64,000 bases of DNA from Nitrospiraceae bacterium UBA2600 (lineage in GTDB: Bacteria > Nitrospirota > Thermodesulfovibrionia > Thermodesulfovibrionales > Thermodesulfovibrionaceae), in contig DDKK01000047.1 in the NCBI GenBank assembly GCA_002339325.1, forward strand, positions 1 through 64,000, written 5' to 3'. Numbering within the stretch: the stretch's first letter is position 1; every line of letters starts with the position of its first letter. The translations under genes and the position numbers were made by a program. Below the pieces are notes generated by a model that saw only the letters and a list, made by a program, of their open reading frames with translations, did not search any database and was not told the DNA's origin. Of this stretch, positions 8,344 to 17,403 are shown in pieces.

Positions 8344-9654
8344 ATGCACAATTGGATAAAGGGAGCTTTAGCACTTTCTCTTTACGATTTTTGGCTTCTT
8401 TCCTTTCCCATGGGGGGTAATCTCGTATGGAATAGCGAGACCTTTAATATTAACTACTTCCTTATTGCCCATATAATTGCTCTAACAATTATTCCAATAG
8501 CTTACAAAACTGATATTCCCGAAAAACTTATTAAGGCAGTAACATTTTTATTAGCCCTCTTTACTATTATTTATCCTTTATCAGAGAGTTATCAGACTTA
8601 TCTATTGATTTTCATAGGATTTCTAAGTGCAGGAACGGTAATAAAAATTATGTCCACCTTGAACTCATCTCATAAAATTCCTCTTTCTATCGGAACAGGA
8701 CTTGCAATGGGCAATTTTTTGGTGCTTATTCTTTATTATCTTCCTTTATCCGTCTTTTTCAAATTCCTAATAATAGCTCTGGCTCTGGCTTCAGTAGTTT
8801 TTTTCCCTTCTCATTTCTCTTCAGAGACAAATCTAAGAGACCTTAAGAGATACCTTCCATTTATTTACGTGTTCTATCTGATTGGTGGAATATTTTACGG
8901 TTTCTTGCTAAGTGAATATACAAAAGTAGCCCATGTACAGGGAATAGAACTATTTTTTTACGTTCTATTCTCTCTAATAGGCATATACATAACTCGGAAG
9001 GATAAAGATTCAACACTTGCCATTGGAATTTTGTTGGGAATGCTATCATTCTCTCTCATAAAAATTGAAAATCCTCCCCTTATTAACCTTGGTATGTTTT
9101 CAATGCAAGGTGCTCTTGCATTGGTAGACTTTTTTTTAATATTCGCAATCCTTACCTCTGGATGCACAGTCAAAGCCATATGTTATGGCGTAGGTGTGAT
9201 GTGTATGGCATTACTGAGTGGCAATCTCATAACTACATTTCTATCTAATGCTGTAACATTTCTAATCACTGTAGGCAACATTATACTGACAATATCAACT
9301 CTTTTATTCTACTTCTCAGGTAAAAAAATTAGAACAACAGAAAGCATAAAGCCAAAAGAAATGCAGCCTGAAGAAAGTTTTACTCTTGAAGAAAGAGTAA
9401 TTGAAAAACCCCGCTCTGCCGACGTCTTACTTTCGCATAAAATTGAAGAAATTCTTTCTACTTATCAAAAAAAGTTTTCACCGAAGGAAATGGAAGTTCT
9501 CAAACTTCTACTTCAGAGGAAAACTTACAAAGAGATTGCTCAAGAACTTCAAATATCCGAATCATCGGTAAAAACATACGTGAAAAGAATCTCTGACAAA
9601 TTAAATGTTCACGGAAAAGAAGGGATTTTAAACGTTTTGAGCAAAAAACCTTAG
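8344..9654 (+). CDS. Membrane-integral LuxR-family transcription regulator
   Basis: 436 residues. Residues 1-320 hold about twelve hydrophobic segments, resembling an MFS-type transporter body. A charged linker (~320-370) leads to a C-terminal LuxR/GerE helix-turn-helix (~375-436) with the hallmark pattern K-E-M-E-V-L-K-L-L-L, Y-K-E-I-A, S-x-S-S-V-K-T-Y-V-K-R-I-S-D-K-L. This architecture, a membrane domain fused to a DNA-binding tail, is known from some anaerobe and Actinobacteria lineages but is uncommon. GGAG lies 11 bases before the ATG. The gene is divergent from the envelope operon (8108-1) and is its likely regulator. Signal and ligand unknown. Confidence 0.85.
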   Translation: MHNWIKGALALSLYDFWLLSFPMGGNLVWNSETFNINYFLIAHIIALTIIPIAYKTDIPEKLIKAVTFLLALFTIIYPLSESYQTYLLIFIGFLSAGTVIKIMSTLNSSHKIPLSIGTGLAMGNFLVLILYYLPLSVFFKFLIIALALASVVFFPSHFSSETNLRDLKRYLPFIYVFYLIGGIFYGFLLSEYTKVAHVQGIELFFYVLFSLIGIYITRKDKDSTLAIGILLGMLSFSLIKIENPPLINLGMFSMQGALALVDFFLIFAILTSGCTVKAICYGVGVMCMALLSGNLITTFLSNAVTFLITVGNIILTISTLLFYFSGKKIRTTESIKPKEMQPEESFTLEERVIEKPRSADVLLSHKIEEILSTYQKKFSPKEMEVLKLLLQRKTYKEIAQELQISESSVKTYVKRISDKLNVHGKEGILNVLSKKP

Positions 9655-9668
9655 AAATCAAACCGCTG

Positions 9669-9697
9669 TTGACAGTAAAAAACGTCTTTGCTATAAT
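9669..9697 (+). promoter_or_regulatory. Perfect-consensus sigma70 promoter of chemoreceptor gene
   Basis: TTGACA (9669-9674), exactly 17 bases, TATAAT (9692-9697). It lies 37 bases upstream of the ATG at 9735, which has AGGGGG as ribosome site. The chemoreceptor is therefore probably expressed constitutively rather than through sigma28. Confidence 0.85.
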
Positions 9698-9734
9698 TTT
9701 CACTTAATAACAATCATTCTTTGCAGGGGGAACA

Positions 9735-11693
9735 ATGGGAAAGCTCACAAACTCTATCAAAGGTAAAATTTTCCTTTCTTTCATGGTTATAATATCTGTT
9801 GCAATCATTTCTCAGGTAATTCTCTCAGTTTTTATAAAAAACAGCATGGAACATAACAAGGCAAAACTAAAAAACGAAAACCTTAAAACTGTAATGGAGG
9901 AAAAACTAAAAGACAAGCTTGACCTTCAAATAACCAATGCAGCAGCTATTGGCAGAAACCCGAAAATAATAGAGGCCTTTGTAAAAAATGACTACCGAAT
10001 TGCTGAAAAAGAAATTGGCGAACTTATAAAACTTTACAATTCTTTTGATTTTCGTGGTGTCAGGTTGCATCTAATCAGAGCAAATATGACCACTCTTTAC
10101 AGAAACTATTCAGACAAAAGGGACGATGACGTCTCCTTCAGACCATTGATAAAAAAGGCAGTAGCAGAGAAAAGGGGAATAGCCGGCTTTGAAATAGGAA
10201 ATACCGGAGTTTTCTTAAGAGGTATCGCACCAGTTTTTGATAATTCGGGCAACTTTGTAGGCCTTGTAGAATTTCAAGCCGGCACTGGAAGTATTAGCAG
10301 AGCTTTTAAAAGGGAAAAGGTATACAACATCCTGCTCGTTGACAGAAAATCGGTAAAAGAGGAGGAATATAAAAAATCTGCCAGCGATGTAATGTTAGGC
10401 GATATGTTTTTCACTGCCAATGCAAAATGGTTTGATGAAGATGTGGTGAATTTAGCAAAAGAAATTGACTATAAAGCATTACTTGCGAAAGGTTATATAT
10501 TGAACAGCAAATATTACGCCACCTATTACGATGCCGTAGACTACGAAGGCAAAAAATTCGGAATTCATCTTTTCGCAATGAAAAGAGAGCATTTTGACGC
10601 AGAGTTTAAAGATGTATACAGAACAATGTATATTGCAGGAGCATTCAACGGAATAGTATACATATCCATAATAGTGTTCGCACTTTTAATCATAAACAGG
10701 CTTGCAATAAGACCTATAAATGAATTCTCCCAATTTATCCAGAATCTTGGAACAGACCTTACAAAAAGATTTAAATACAATAGAAATGATGAAATAGGTA
10801 AAATGGGACAGGCTTTCAACAACTCCCTTTTAGAGACTTTCCATGTTTTGATAAGAGATAAAATCAAAGCTCTGATTAATGAAATTATTTCCTCATCCAA
10901 GCAGTCTATGGAAAAAATAAATCAGACAAAGATATCAACATCCGAACAGGTCAAACAAGCCGAGCAGATTGCAACAGCAGCAGAAGAGATGAGCCAGACC
11001 ATAGGAGACATTGCAAGAAACACTGCAACAGCATCGGAACGCTCTATGGAAGCTACAGAAGCTGTAAAGGAAGGCAGAGAAATAACCATAGAAGCTGTAA
11101 AAGCAGTGGAAAGAGTAAAAGAAGTTACAGACAGACTCTCTGAACTCATACAAAACCTCAACATGCGTTCAGGGGAGATAGGAGAGATAATAACAGTAAT
11201 AAAAGACATAGCAGACCAGACAAATCTTCTTGCCCTCAATGCAGCCATTGAGGCAGCCAGAGCAGGTGAACAAGGACGAGGATTTGCCGTAGTTGCCGAT
11301 GAAGTGCGTAAACTTGCAGAGCGAACAATAAAAGCAACCGATGAGATTTCAGGCAAAATAATAGCAATTCAGCAGGATGCAAATAATACGGCAAAAAATA
11401 TGAACAGTGCCTCCGAGGAAGTAAAGAATTCAACTGAACTAATCAACAAAGTTGATGAAGTACTCAAAAAGATTTACGAAACTGTCCAGATTGTAAGAGA
11501 AGAAATCTCCCATATATCAACAGCTGTTGAGGAACAATCGGCAGTGGCAGAGGAAGTGGCAAGAAACATCGAAAAATCTACACAACATTCAAGAGAAATA
11601 GACCGAAAAGCAGAAGAGATATCCAAAAGCTTTGATAGACTAAGAGAAAACACCGAAAGTCTGGCAAGAGAGATTGAAAAATTTAAAGTGTAA
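9735..11693 (+). CDS. Methyl-accepting chemotaxis protein
   Basis: 652 residues. An N-terminal membrane helix (~12-32) is followed by a periplasmic sensor of about 260 residues, probably a double Cache type (patterns around residues 90-185). A second helix (~290-312) precedes a HAMP domain (I-R-P-I-N-E-F-S-Q-F) and a full cytoplasmic signalling domain. The signalling tip reads D-Q-T-N-L-L-A-L-N-A-A-I-E-A-A-R-A-G-E, then F-A-V-V-A-D-E-V-R-K-L-A-E-R-T, the conserved contact site for CheA and CheW. It should sense an extracellular small molecule and bias flagellar or pilus motility. No CheR-tether pentapeptide at the C-terminus. Confidence 0.95.
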   Translation: MGKLTNSIKGKIFLSFMVIISVAIISQVILSVFIKNSMEHNKAKLKNENLKTVMEEKLKDKLDLQITNAAAIGRNPKIIEAFVKNDYRIAEKEIGELIKLYNSFDFRGVRLHLIRANMTTLYRNYSDKRDDDVSFRPLIKKAVAEKRGIAGFEIGNTGVFLRGIAPVFDNSGNFVGLVEFQAGTGSISRAFKREKVYNILLVDRKSVKEEEYKKSASDVMLGDMFFTANAKWFDEDVVNLAKEIDYKALLAKGYILNSKYYATYYDAVDYEGKKFGIHLFAMKREHFDAEFKDVYRTMYIAGAFNGIVYISIIVFALLIINRLAIRPINEFSQFIQNLGTDLTKRFKYNRNDEIGKMGQAFNNSLLETFHVLIRDKIKALINEIISSSKQSMEKINQTKISTSEQVKQAEQIATAAEEMSQTIGDIARNTATASERSMEATEAVKEGREITIEAVKAVERVKEVTDRLSELIQNLNMRSGEIGEIITVIKDIADQTNLLALNAAIEAARAGEQGRGFAVVADEVRKLAERTIKATDEISGKIIAIQQDANNTAKNMNSASEEVKNSTELINKVDEVLKKIYETVQIVREEISHISTAVEEQSAVAEEVARNIEKSTQHSREIDRKAEEISKSFDRLRENTESLAREIEKFKV

Positions 11694-11695
11694 AG

Positions 11696-11724
11696 AGGAG
11701 GAACCTTTTAGCCTCCTTCTCTTT
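11696..11724 (+). terminator. Probable intrinsic terminator after chemoreceptor
   Basis: AGGAGG (11696-11701) pairs with CCTCCT (11712-11717) around a 10-base loop, followed by TCTCTTTT. It begins three bases after the stop codon. Confidence 0.6.
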
Positions 11725-12303
11725 TAAACATTTTCAAAAGTTTATTATTTGTTGAAAGTCAATAAATTAAGTTCCAGAGACTTTCAATGCTTCTATTAAT
11801 TCATTTCAAAGCGAGCTTTTAAACTCATTTAAGCGATAAGTCTAAATTGAATCGAAATCTTTCAATTCTGAAACTTCTTACATGTCTTCTGTTCTTATAG
11901 CAATGCAACGCTAAAATGCATTATAAAGAGCATTTTTATAGCTTTTACAATCTATTAGTATTTAGAAAAATAAACCATTGAAAAATTTTGTCTCCTTAAT
12001 TTAAAGTAGTAAAAAATCAGGATTTCTGAGATACAAAGCAAATGATTAGAAAAAGAATAAAAATTTTAATGAATATTAAATCTTTTAAATTAATGTTTAT
12101 TCGAAAGACAGATAAAATTATTCACTTTTTTTATAAAATCAATGCGTTTTTTAAGGAATGGAATTTAAGAAAAGTATTCAAATGTTACAGAGAGTTTCAG
12201 AAAAGCTTTATCTCTCCCTTAAAATTTAGGCAACTTAAAAATCAAAAGTTCCTGATAGATTTTTATTTTAAGTGGATTCGGATATTTCGAAAGGAAATAA
12301 GTA
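11725..12303. other. AT-rich intergenic region before the sugar operon
   Basis: No convincing gene. It holds two small inverted repeats: TTGAAAGTC (11752-11760) with GACTTTCAA (11779-11787), and AAAATGC (11913-11919) with GCATTTT (11930-11936). A weak promoter candidate, TTGAAA (11978-11983), 18 bases, TAAAGT (12002-12007), could drive the operon at 12304. A 91-codon lysine-rich frame (12042-12317) has no ribosome site and overlaps the next gene; I treat it as chance. Confidence 0.5.
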
Positions 12304-13503
12304 ATGTTCACTCTTGATAACTCTAAAATTTTAAAAATAATCGGAAGAGAAAATTATCTTTTCATCAATGATTTTATTGAATACGATGTCCCTACATTAA
12401 TCAGAAATGCATCCTTTCTCGTTATAGGAGGAGCTGGAAGCATAGGAGCAGCTACCGTCAAAGAAATTTTTAAGCATCATCCCAAGGTTTTGCATGTAAT
12501 CGACATTAACGAAAACAACTTGGCAGAATTGGTCAGAGATATTAGAAGTTCGATTGGATATATTGAAGGTGATTTTAAAACATACGTTATAGACACTGGC
12601 AGTGATATTTTCGAAAAGTTTATCGAAGAACAATGTAGCTATGACTACATCCTAAACTTCTCAGCTCTTAAGCATGTAAGGAGTGAAAAAGACATATATA
12701 CACTGATGAGAATGATTGAGGTTAATATTTTAAATGTTATAAAAACTCTTAAGAAGGCATCGTCAAAGGGTGTCAAAAGGTATTTCACCGTATCCACTGA
12801 TAAATCAACCAATCCTGTCAATATGATGGGAGCATCAAAAAGAATCATGGAAATCTCTCTACTCATGTTTAAAGATAAAATTAAGATTAACACTTCAAGA
12901 TTTCCAAACGTAGCATTCAGCGATGGAAGTCTACTATGTAGCTTCATCAATAGAATTTTAAAAGGACAACCTCTCGTTTTCCCAAAAGATGTTATGAGAT
13001 ACTTCATATCTCCCTATGAGGCAAGTTTGCTCTGTCTGATTTCCTGTACTACAGGGCAAAATGCAGAACTTTTCATCCCCAAAATTGAACAAAGATTGCC
13101 TCTTACCTCCTTTGCTGAAATTGCAGAAAAATTTTTAAATCACCTCGGGTTTGAACTTTATATTTGTAACTCGGAAGAAGAGGCTCGCAATTTAGCGCCA
13201 ACTTTACCAGCTAAAGGGAAATGGGCTTGCTATATTTCTCAAACCGATACAACAGGAGAGAAGGAGCAAGAGGAATTTTACACTGATAGCGACCTCATAG
13301 ATTGGACCAGATATAAAGATATTGGAGTCACTGAACTCTCTTTCAAAGGTAATCAGGAATTACTTGAAAAATTTCTGTCAGAATTAGAAAGAATGAGAAA
13401 AAGAAAAGAGTGGACAAAGAGCGAACTTGTCAATCTTTTTAAGGAAATATTACCAGAATTTGATCATTTTGAAACATACAGATATCTCGATGACAAAATG
13501 TAG
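12304..13503 (+). CDS. legB: GDP/UDP-GlcNAc 4,6-dehydratase, LegB-type
   Basis: 399 residues, cytoplasmic extended SDR of the polysaccharide dehydratase family. Nucleotide-binding motif V-I-G-G-A-G-S-I-G (residues 40-48), N-F-S-A-L-K-H-V-R at the cofactor site, and S-T-D-K-S followed by M-G-A-S-K, the SMK form of the catalytic triad with Met replacing Tyr, as in inverting/retaining 4,6-dehydratases such as LegB and WbpM. It removes water from the nucleotide-linked GlcNAc to give the 4-keto-6-deoxy sugar, the first committed step to legionaminic acid. AAAGGA lies before the ATG. First gene of the operon; LegB rather than PseB is chosen from the LegC/LegG context. Confidence 0.85.
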   Translation: MFTLDNSKILKIIGRENYLFINDFIEYDVPTLIRNASFLVIGGAGSIGAATVKEIFKHHPKVLHVIDINENNLAELVRDIRSSIGYIEGDFKTYVIDTGSDIFEKFIEEQCSYDYILNFSALKHVRSEKDIYTLMRMIEVNILNVIKTLKKASSKGVKRYFTVSTDKSTNPVNMMGASKRIMEISLLMFKDKIKINTSRFPNVAFSDGSLLCSFINRILKGQPLVFPKDVMRYFISPYEASLLCLISCTTGQNAELFIPKIEQRLPLTSFAEIAEKFLNHLGFELYICNSEEEARNLAPTLPAKGKWACYISQTDTTGEKEQEEFYTDSDLIDWTRYKDIGVTELSFKGNQELLEKFLSELERMRKRKEWTKSELVNLFKEILPEFDHFETYRYLDDKM

Positions 13504-14659
13504 CGATAAATATATAGCTATAGTTCAATTCATCAAGGAACTCTATCATAAAGACACGGTTTTTCTTCATGAGCCCATATTCTTGGGAAATGAAAAAAAA
13601 TATTTAGAAGAGTGTATTGATTCGACTTTTGTATCATATGTTGGAGAATTCGTAGGTCAATTTGAAAGAGAAATAGAAAAGTTTACAGGCACTGGTTATG
13701 CAATAGCAACTGTCAACGGAACTGCAGCATTACATCTTGCCTTGTTGACTTTAGGAGTCAAATATGGAGACGAAGTAATTACTCAGCCTCTCACATTCGT
13801 CGCTACTGCCAATGCTATAGCCCATTGCGGTGCTAACCCTATTTTCATAGATGTTGATTTAGAGAATCTTGGAATGAGTCCTGAAAGTCTAAAGGATTTT
13901 TTAAAAAAATATACAAAAATTAAAAATCGAGTTCTTATAAACAAAATATCAGGAAAGAGGATATCTGCTGTGGTTCCTGTTCACGTATTTGGACATCCAT
14001 GTAAAATAGATAAGATTATCTCCATATCAGAGGAATACGGACTTCCTGTTGTTGAAGATGCTGCTGAGGCTCTTGGAAGTTTCTATAAGGGCAAACATTG
14101 TGGTACATTTGGTATCATGGGAATTCTTAGCTTTAATGGCAACAAGATAATAACAACAGGTGGAGGCGGAGCTATTCTTACCGATAATCCTGAATTAGCA
14201 GAAAAAATTCGTCACCTATCAACAACTGCAAAAGTATCCCATCCATATCATTACTACCACGACGAAATTGGATATAATTACAGAATGCCAAACATCAATG
14301 CCGCTATAGGTCTTGCTCAGATAGAATACATCTCAAAAATTTTGGAACTAAAGAGAGAATTGGCTTTAATTTATCGAGAGTTTTTTAACAGTCTATCTTT
14401 GAGTTTTATTACTGAACCAAGATACGCCAAATCAAATTACTGGCTCAATGCCATATTGTTTGATAATGCAAACGAAAGAGAGTCTTTTCTCGAATTTGCA
14501 GTAAATAACTCTGTCCAATGTAGAGCAGCATGGAGACTTATTTCAAATCTACCGATGTATGAAAAATGCTTCAAAACAGAGCTACAGAACAGCATAAAGC
14601 TTGAAAATACTATAGCTAATATACCAAGTGGAATTCCATCGAGAATTATAAAAAAATGA
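13490..14659 (+). CDS. legC: PLP-dependent 4-aminotransferase, LegC-type
   Basis: 389 residues from the ATG at 13490, which overlaps the legB stop by 14 bases. An ATG at 13427 would add 21 residues without homology-like content. DegT/DnrJ/EryC1 fold with T-V-N-G-T-A-A-L-H-L-A-L (cofactor phosphate), V-V-E-D-A-A-E-A-L-G (Asp to pyridine nitrogen), and S-F-N-G-N-K-I-I-T-T-G-G-G-G with the Schiff-base lysine. It transfers an amino group from glutamate to C4 of the LegB product. The N-K-I-I-T-T-G-G motif is typical of LegC/PseC-like enzymes. A few bases are shared with the next gene, indicating coupled translation. Confidence 0.88.
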   Translation: MTKCSDKYIAIVQFIKELYHKDTVFLHEPIFLGNEKKYLEECIDSTFVSYVGEFVGQFEREIEKFTGTGYAIATVNGTAALHLALLTLGVKYGDEVITQPLTFVATANAIAHCGANPIFIDVDLENLGMSPESLKDFLKKYTKIKNRVLINKISGKRISAVVPVHVFGHPCKIDKIISISEEYGLPVVEDAAEALGSFYKGKHCGTFGIMGILSFNGNKIITTGGGGAILTDNPELAEKIRHLSTTAKVSHPYHYYHDEIGYNYRMPNINAAIGLAQIEYISKILELKRELALIYREFFNSLSLSFITEPRYAKSNYWLNAILFDNANERESFLEFAVNNSVQCRAAWRLISNLPMYEKCFKTELQNSIKLENTIANIPSGIPSRIIKK

Positions 14660-15234
14660 GTAAAGAAAGAATTATTCTGATTGGAGGAGGAGGTCACTGT
14701 AGGTCTGTAATAGATGTAATCGAGCTTACGAACAAATTTGAGATACTGGGAATAATCGACAGAAAGGAAAATCTTGGTAAAGATGTGTTGGGTTACAAAG
14801 TTATAGGAACTGATAATGAGATATCAAACTTCATAAATGAAAGAGTAAAATTTTTGATTACAATTGGACATATTGGAGATGCAACCAAGAGAATTGAAAT
14901 TTTTAGAAACTTAAAAAATTTAGGCTTACAATTAGCAACTGTAGTATCGCCCTTAGCCTACGTATCAAAATATGCCTCAATAGGTGAGGGAACTGTTGTA
15001 ATGCATCATGCTCTTATCAATGCAGGAGCCAAGATAGGAAATAACTGCATAATTAATTCTAAAGCACTCATTGAGCATGATGCTATTGTTGAGGATCACT
15101 GTCACATATCAACATCTGCAATCGTAAACGGAGGAGTTGTAGTCCGCTCAGGTACATTCTTAGGAAGTAATGCAACAGTGAAACAGTATACAGAGATTGA
15201 AGGTTTTATCAAGGCTGGAAGTGTGATAAAATGA
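14656..15234 (+). CDS. legH: Sugar O/N-acyltransferase, NeuD/PglD-type (LegH role)
   Basis: 192 residues. Rossmann-like N-terminal part (I-I-L-I-G-G-G-G-H-C-R-S-V-I-D) as in PglD/NeuD, then a left-handed beta-helix of hexapeptide repeats from ~residue 95. The catalytic His is expected in A-L-I-E-H-D-A-I-V-E-D-H-C-H-I-S. It most likely uses acetyl-CoA to acetylate the C4 amine made by LegC. ATGA overlap with legC and with the next gene places it firmly in the pathway. Exact position of acetylation cannot be read from the sequence. Confidence 0.8.
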   Translation: MSKERIILIGGGGHCRSVIDVIELTNKFEILGIIDRKENLGKDVLGYKVIGTDNEISNFINERVKFLITIGHIGDATKRIEIFRNLKNLGLQLATVVSPLAYVSKYASIGEGTVVMHHALINAGAKIGNNCIINSKALIEHDAIVEDHCHISTSAIVNGGVVVRSGTFLGSNATVKQYTEIEGFIKAGSVIK

Positions 15235-16232
15235 AAACATATATCATTTCCGAAGTAGGAGTAAATCACAATGGTTCAATGGAGCTCGCCAAACTACTCA
15301 TAGATAAGGCAAAAGAAGTTGGAGCAGATGCAGTAAAGTTTCAAACTTTTAGGGCAGAAAATCTTGTAAGAACTGATGCTAAGAAGGCTGATTATCAAAT
15401 CAAGAGAACATTAGCCGATGAATCACAATATGAAATGCTAAAGAAACTTGAACTCTCATTTGATGATTTCATTGAACTTAAAAGATATGCCGAAACAAAA
15501 AATATAGACTTTTTATCGTCGCCATTCGACATTGAAAGTGCGAGATTTCTAAAAAGACTAAATCTAAAAACTTTTAAAATTCCCTCTGGAGAAGTTACAA
15601 ACTATCCTCTTTTGAGAGAAATCGGCAGCTACGGAGTAAAGGTTATTTTGTCCACCGGAATGTGTTCTCTTTGCGAAGTTGAACAAGCATTAAATGTACT
15701 AATTGAAGCAGGCACAAAAAGAGATGAAATCACTGTATTACATTGTAATTCTGAATATCCTTCACCCTATGATGATGTCAATCTTAAAGCGATGATTACA
15801 ATTAAGGAAGCCTTTAAGGTTAATGTGGGATACTCTGACCATACATTAGGTATAGAAGTTCCAATCGCAGCAGTTGCCTTAGGTGCAACAGTAATTGAAA
15901 AACATTTTACTCTTGATAAAAATCTACCTGGACCAGACCACACTGCAAGCTTAGACCCAGAGGAATTTCAAATGCTTGTTAAAGCGATAAGAAATGTTGA
16001 AAAATCTTTTGGGGATGGAATTAAGAGACCTTCCCCTTCTGAGATGAGAAATATCAAAATTGTAAGAAAAAGCATTGTAGCTAAAAGAGATATCAAAAAA
16101 GGAGAGGTATTTTCAGAAGATAACTTGACAACCCTGCGACCAGCTGACGGAATTTGCCCAATGAGATGGAAGGAAATTATAGGTAAAGTAGCTAAGAGAG
16201 ACTTTAAAAAGAGTGAAGCGATTGAAATTTAG
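15231..16232 (+). CDS. legI: Legionaminic acid synthase (NeuB family)
   Basis: 333 residues. N-terminal NeuB barrel with I-S-E-V-G-V-N-H-N-G, D-A-V-K-F-Q-T-F, K-I-P-S-G-E, S-T-G-M, L-H-C-N-S-E-Y-P and G-Y-S-D-H-T-L-G, then E-K-H-F-T-L-D-K and a C-terminal SAF/antifreeze-like domain (~270-333). It condenses phosphoenolpyruvate with the 6-deoxy-diacetamido hexose to form the nine-carbon acid. Full length for the family. Choice among sialic, pseudaminic and legionaminic acid follows from the neighbours (NeuC-type epimerase excludes pseudaminic, which uses PseG). Confidence 0.9.
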   Translation: MKTYIISEVGVNHNGSMELAKLLIDKAKEVGADAVKFQTFRAENLVRTDAKKADYQIKRTLADESQYEMLKKLELSFDDFIELKRYAETKNIDFLSSPFDIESARFLKRLNLKTFKIPSGEVTNYPLLREIGSYGVKVILSTGMCSLCEVEQALNVLIEAGTKRDEITVLHCNSEYPSPYDDVNLKAMITIKEAFKVNVGYSDHTLGIEVPIAAVALGATVIEKHFTLDKNLPGPDHTASLDPEEFQMLVKAIRNVEKSFGDGIKRPSPSEMRNIKIVRKSIVAKRDIKKGEVFSEDNLTTLRPADGICPMRWKEIIGKVAKRDFKKSEAIEI

Positions 16233-16236
16233 AATT

Positions 16237-17403
16237 ATGGAAAAAACTCGAAAAATTCAAGAAAAAGAAAAGAAAAAAATTTGCTTCTTTACTGGAACAA
16301 GGGCTGATTATGGACTTCTAAGGCCTCTAATTACTACGGCAAAGGAAAAGGAAAATTTCATAGTCCAAATAGTTGCATCTGGAATGCATCTGTCACCAGA
16401 ATTTGGCATGACCTATAAAGAGATTGAAAAAGATGGATTTCTGATTGATGAAAAAATTGAAATTCTTCTTTCCTCCGATACATATTCGGGTATGGCAAAA
16501 TCAATAGGGCTTGGAATTATATCTTATACAGACGCTATTCAGAGATTAAAACCTGACATTGTAGTGATTCTTGGAGACCGTTTTGAAGCTCTCGCCTTTG
16601 CCATAACTGCGTATACTCTAAGAATTCCTATTGCCCACCTATACGGAGGTGAGACAACTGAAGGAAGTCTTGACGATGGATATAGAAGAGCCATAAGTCA
16701 ACTTTCAGATATTGACTTTACTTCGACAGAAAAATACAGAGAGGTTTTAATTAAGCATGGAAAGCTTCCGGAAAGAGTGTTTAATGTTGGGGCACTCGGA
16801 ATCGACAACATAAAAACTATGAAATTACTTAGTAAAAAAAAGCTTGAGAATATTCTTGGCATTAAATTCTTTGAAAAAAATCTTCTAATTACTTTTCACC
16901 CTGAAACAAAAAATCCCGAAAGAAATCAGTTTTTCTTCAGTGAAGTTCTCAAAGCATTAAGCAAACTAAAGAACACTCTTCTAATTTTCACAAAATCCAA
17001 TGCCGATGCAGAGGGAAGGCTCATTAATAAAATGATTGATGAGTTTGTCTCTAAAAACAAGTCAAATGCAGTAGCATTTGCTAACTTAGGACAACTTATC
17101 TACTTATCAACCATGAAACATGTAGACGGAGTTATTGGTAACTCATCAAGTGGAATTATCGAAGCACCGTCCCTAAAAGTGCCTACAATCAACATAGGGG
17201 ACAGACAAAGGGGGAGAGTAAGAGCCGAATCGGTTATAGACTGTAAACCTGATTACCACGAGATAAAAATGGCATTAAATTTGATATACAGAAAGGATTT
17301 TAGAAATAGGCTCAAAACTATTAAAAATCCATATGGAGATGGTGATGCAGCCTTAAAGATTATTGGAATTCTGAGAAATTGGAGTTTTAAACATGTCAAT
17401 TAA
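16237..17403 (+). CDS. legG: Hydrolysing 2-epimerase (NeuC family), LegG role
   Basis: About 388 residues from the ATG at 16237; a GTG at 16213 inside legI is an alternative, and neither has a clear ribosome site. GT-B fold epimerase: F-F-T-G-T-R-A-D-Y-G-L-L-R-P near the N-terminus, V-I-L-G-D-R-F-E-A, H-L-Y-G-G-E-T-T-E-G-S-L-D, T-F-H-P-E-T and I-G-N-S-S-S-G-I-I-E-A. It inverts C2 and releases the nucleotide, giving the free diacetamido-6-deoxymannose that LegI uses. Presence of this family, not PseG, is the main argument for a legionaminic-type product. Confidence 0.9.
   Translation: MEKTRKIQEKEKKKICFFTGTRADYGLLRPLITTAKEKENFIVQIVASGMHLSPEFGMTYKEIEKDGFLIDEKIEILLSSDTYSGMAKSIGLGIISYTDAIQRLKPDIVVILGDRFEALAFAITAYTLRIPIAHLYGGETTEGSLDDGYRRAISQLSDIDFTSTEKYREVLIKHGKLPERVFNVGALGIDNIKTMKLLSKKKLENILGIKFFEKNLLITFHPETKNPERNQFFFSEVLKALSKLKNTLLIFTKSNADAEGRLINKMIDEFVSKNKSNAVAFANLGQLIYLSTMKHVDGVIGNSSSGIIEAPSLKVPTINIGDRQRGRVRAESVIDCKPDYHEIKMALNLIYRKDFRNRLKTIKNPYGDGDAALKIIGILRNWSFKHVN

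Noticed and set aside
10922..11356. Long open frame on the strand opposite the chemoreceptor
   Set aside because: Mirror of the repetitive Ala/Glu-rich signalling domain; no start signals, and the plus-strand gene is certain.
11741..11870. CTTTCAAT-like motifs resembling CRISPR repeat ends
   Set aside because: Only two copies, 77 bases apart, no conserved repeat unit or regular spacing.
12042..12317. Lysine- and phenylalanine-rich 91-codon frame before legB
   Set aside because: No ribosome site, composition simply reflects AT-rich DNA, and its end overlaps legB out of frame.
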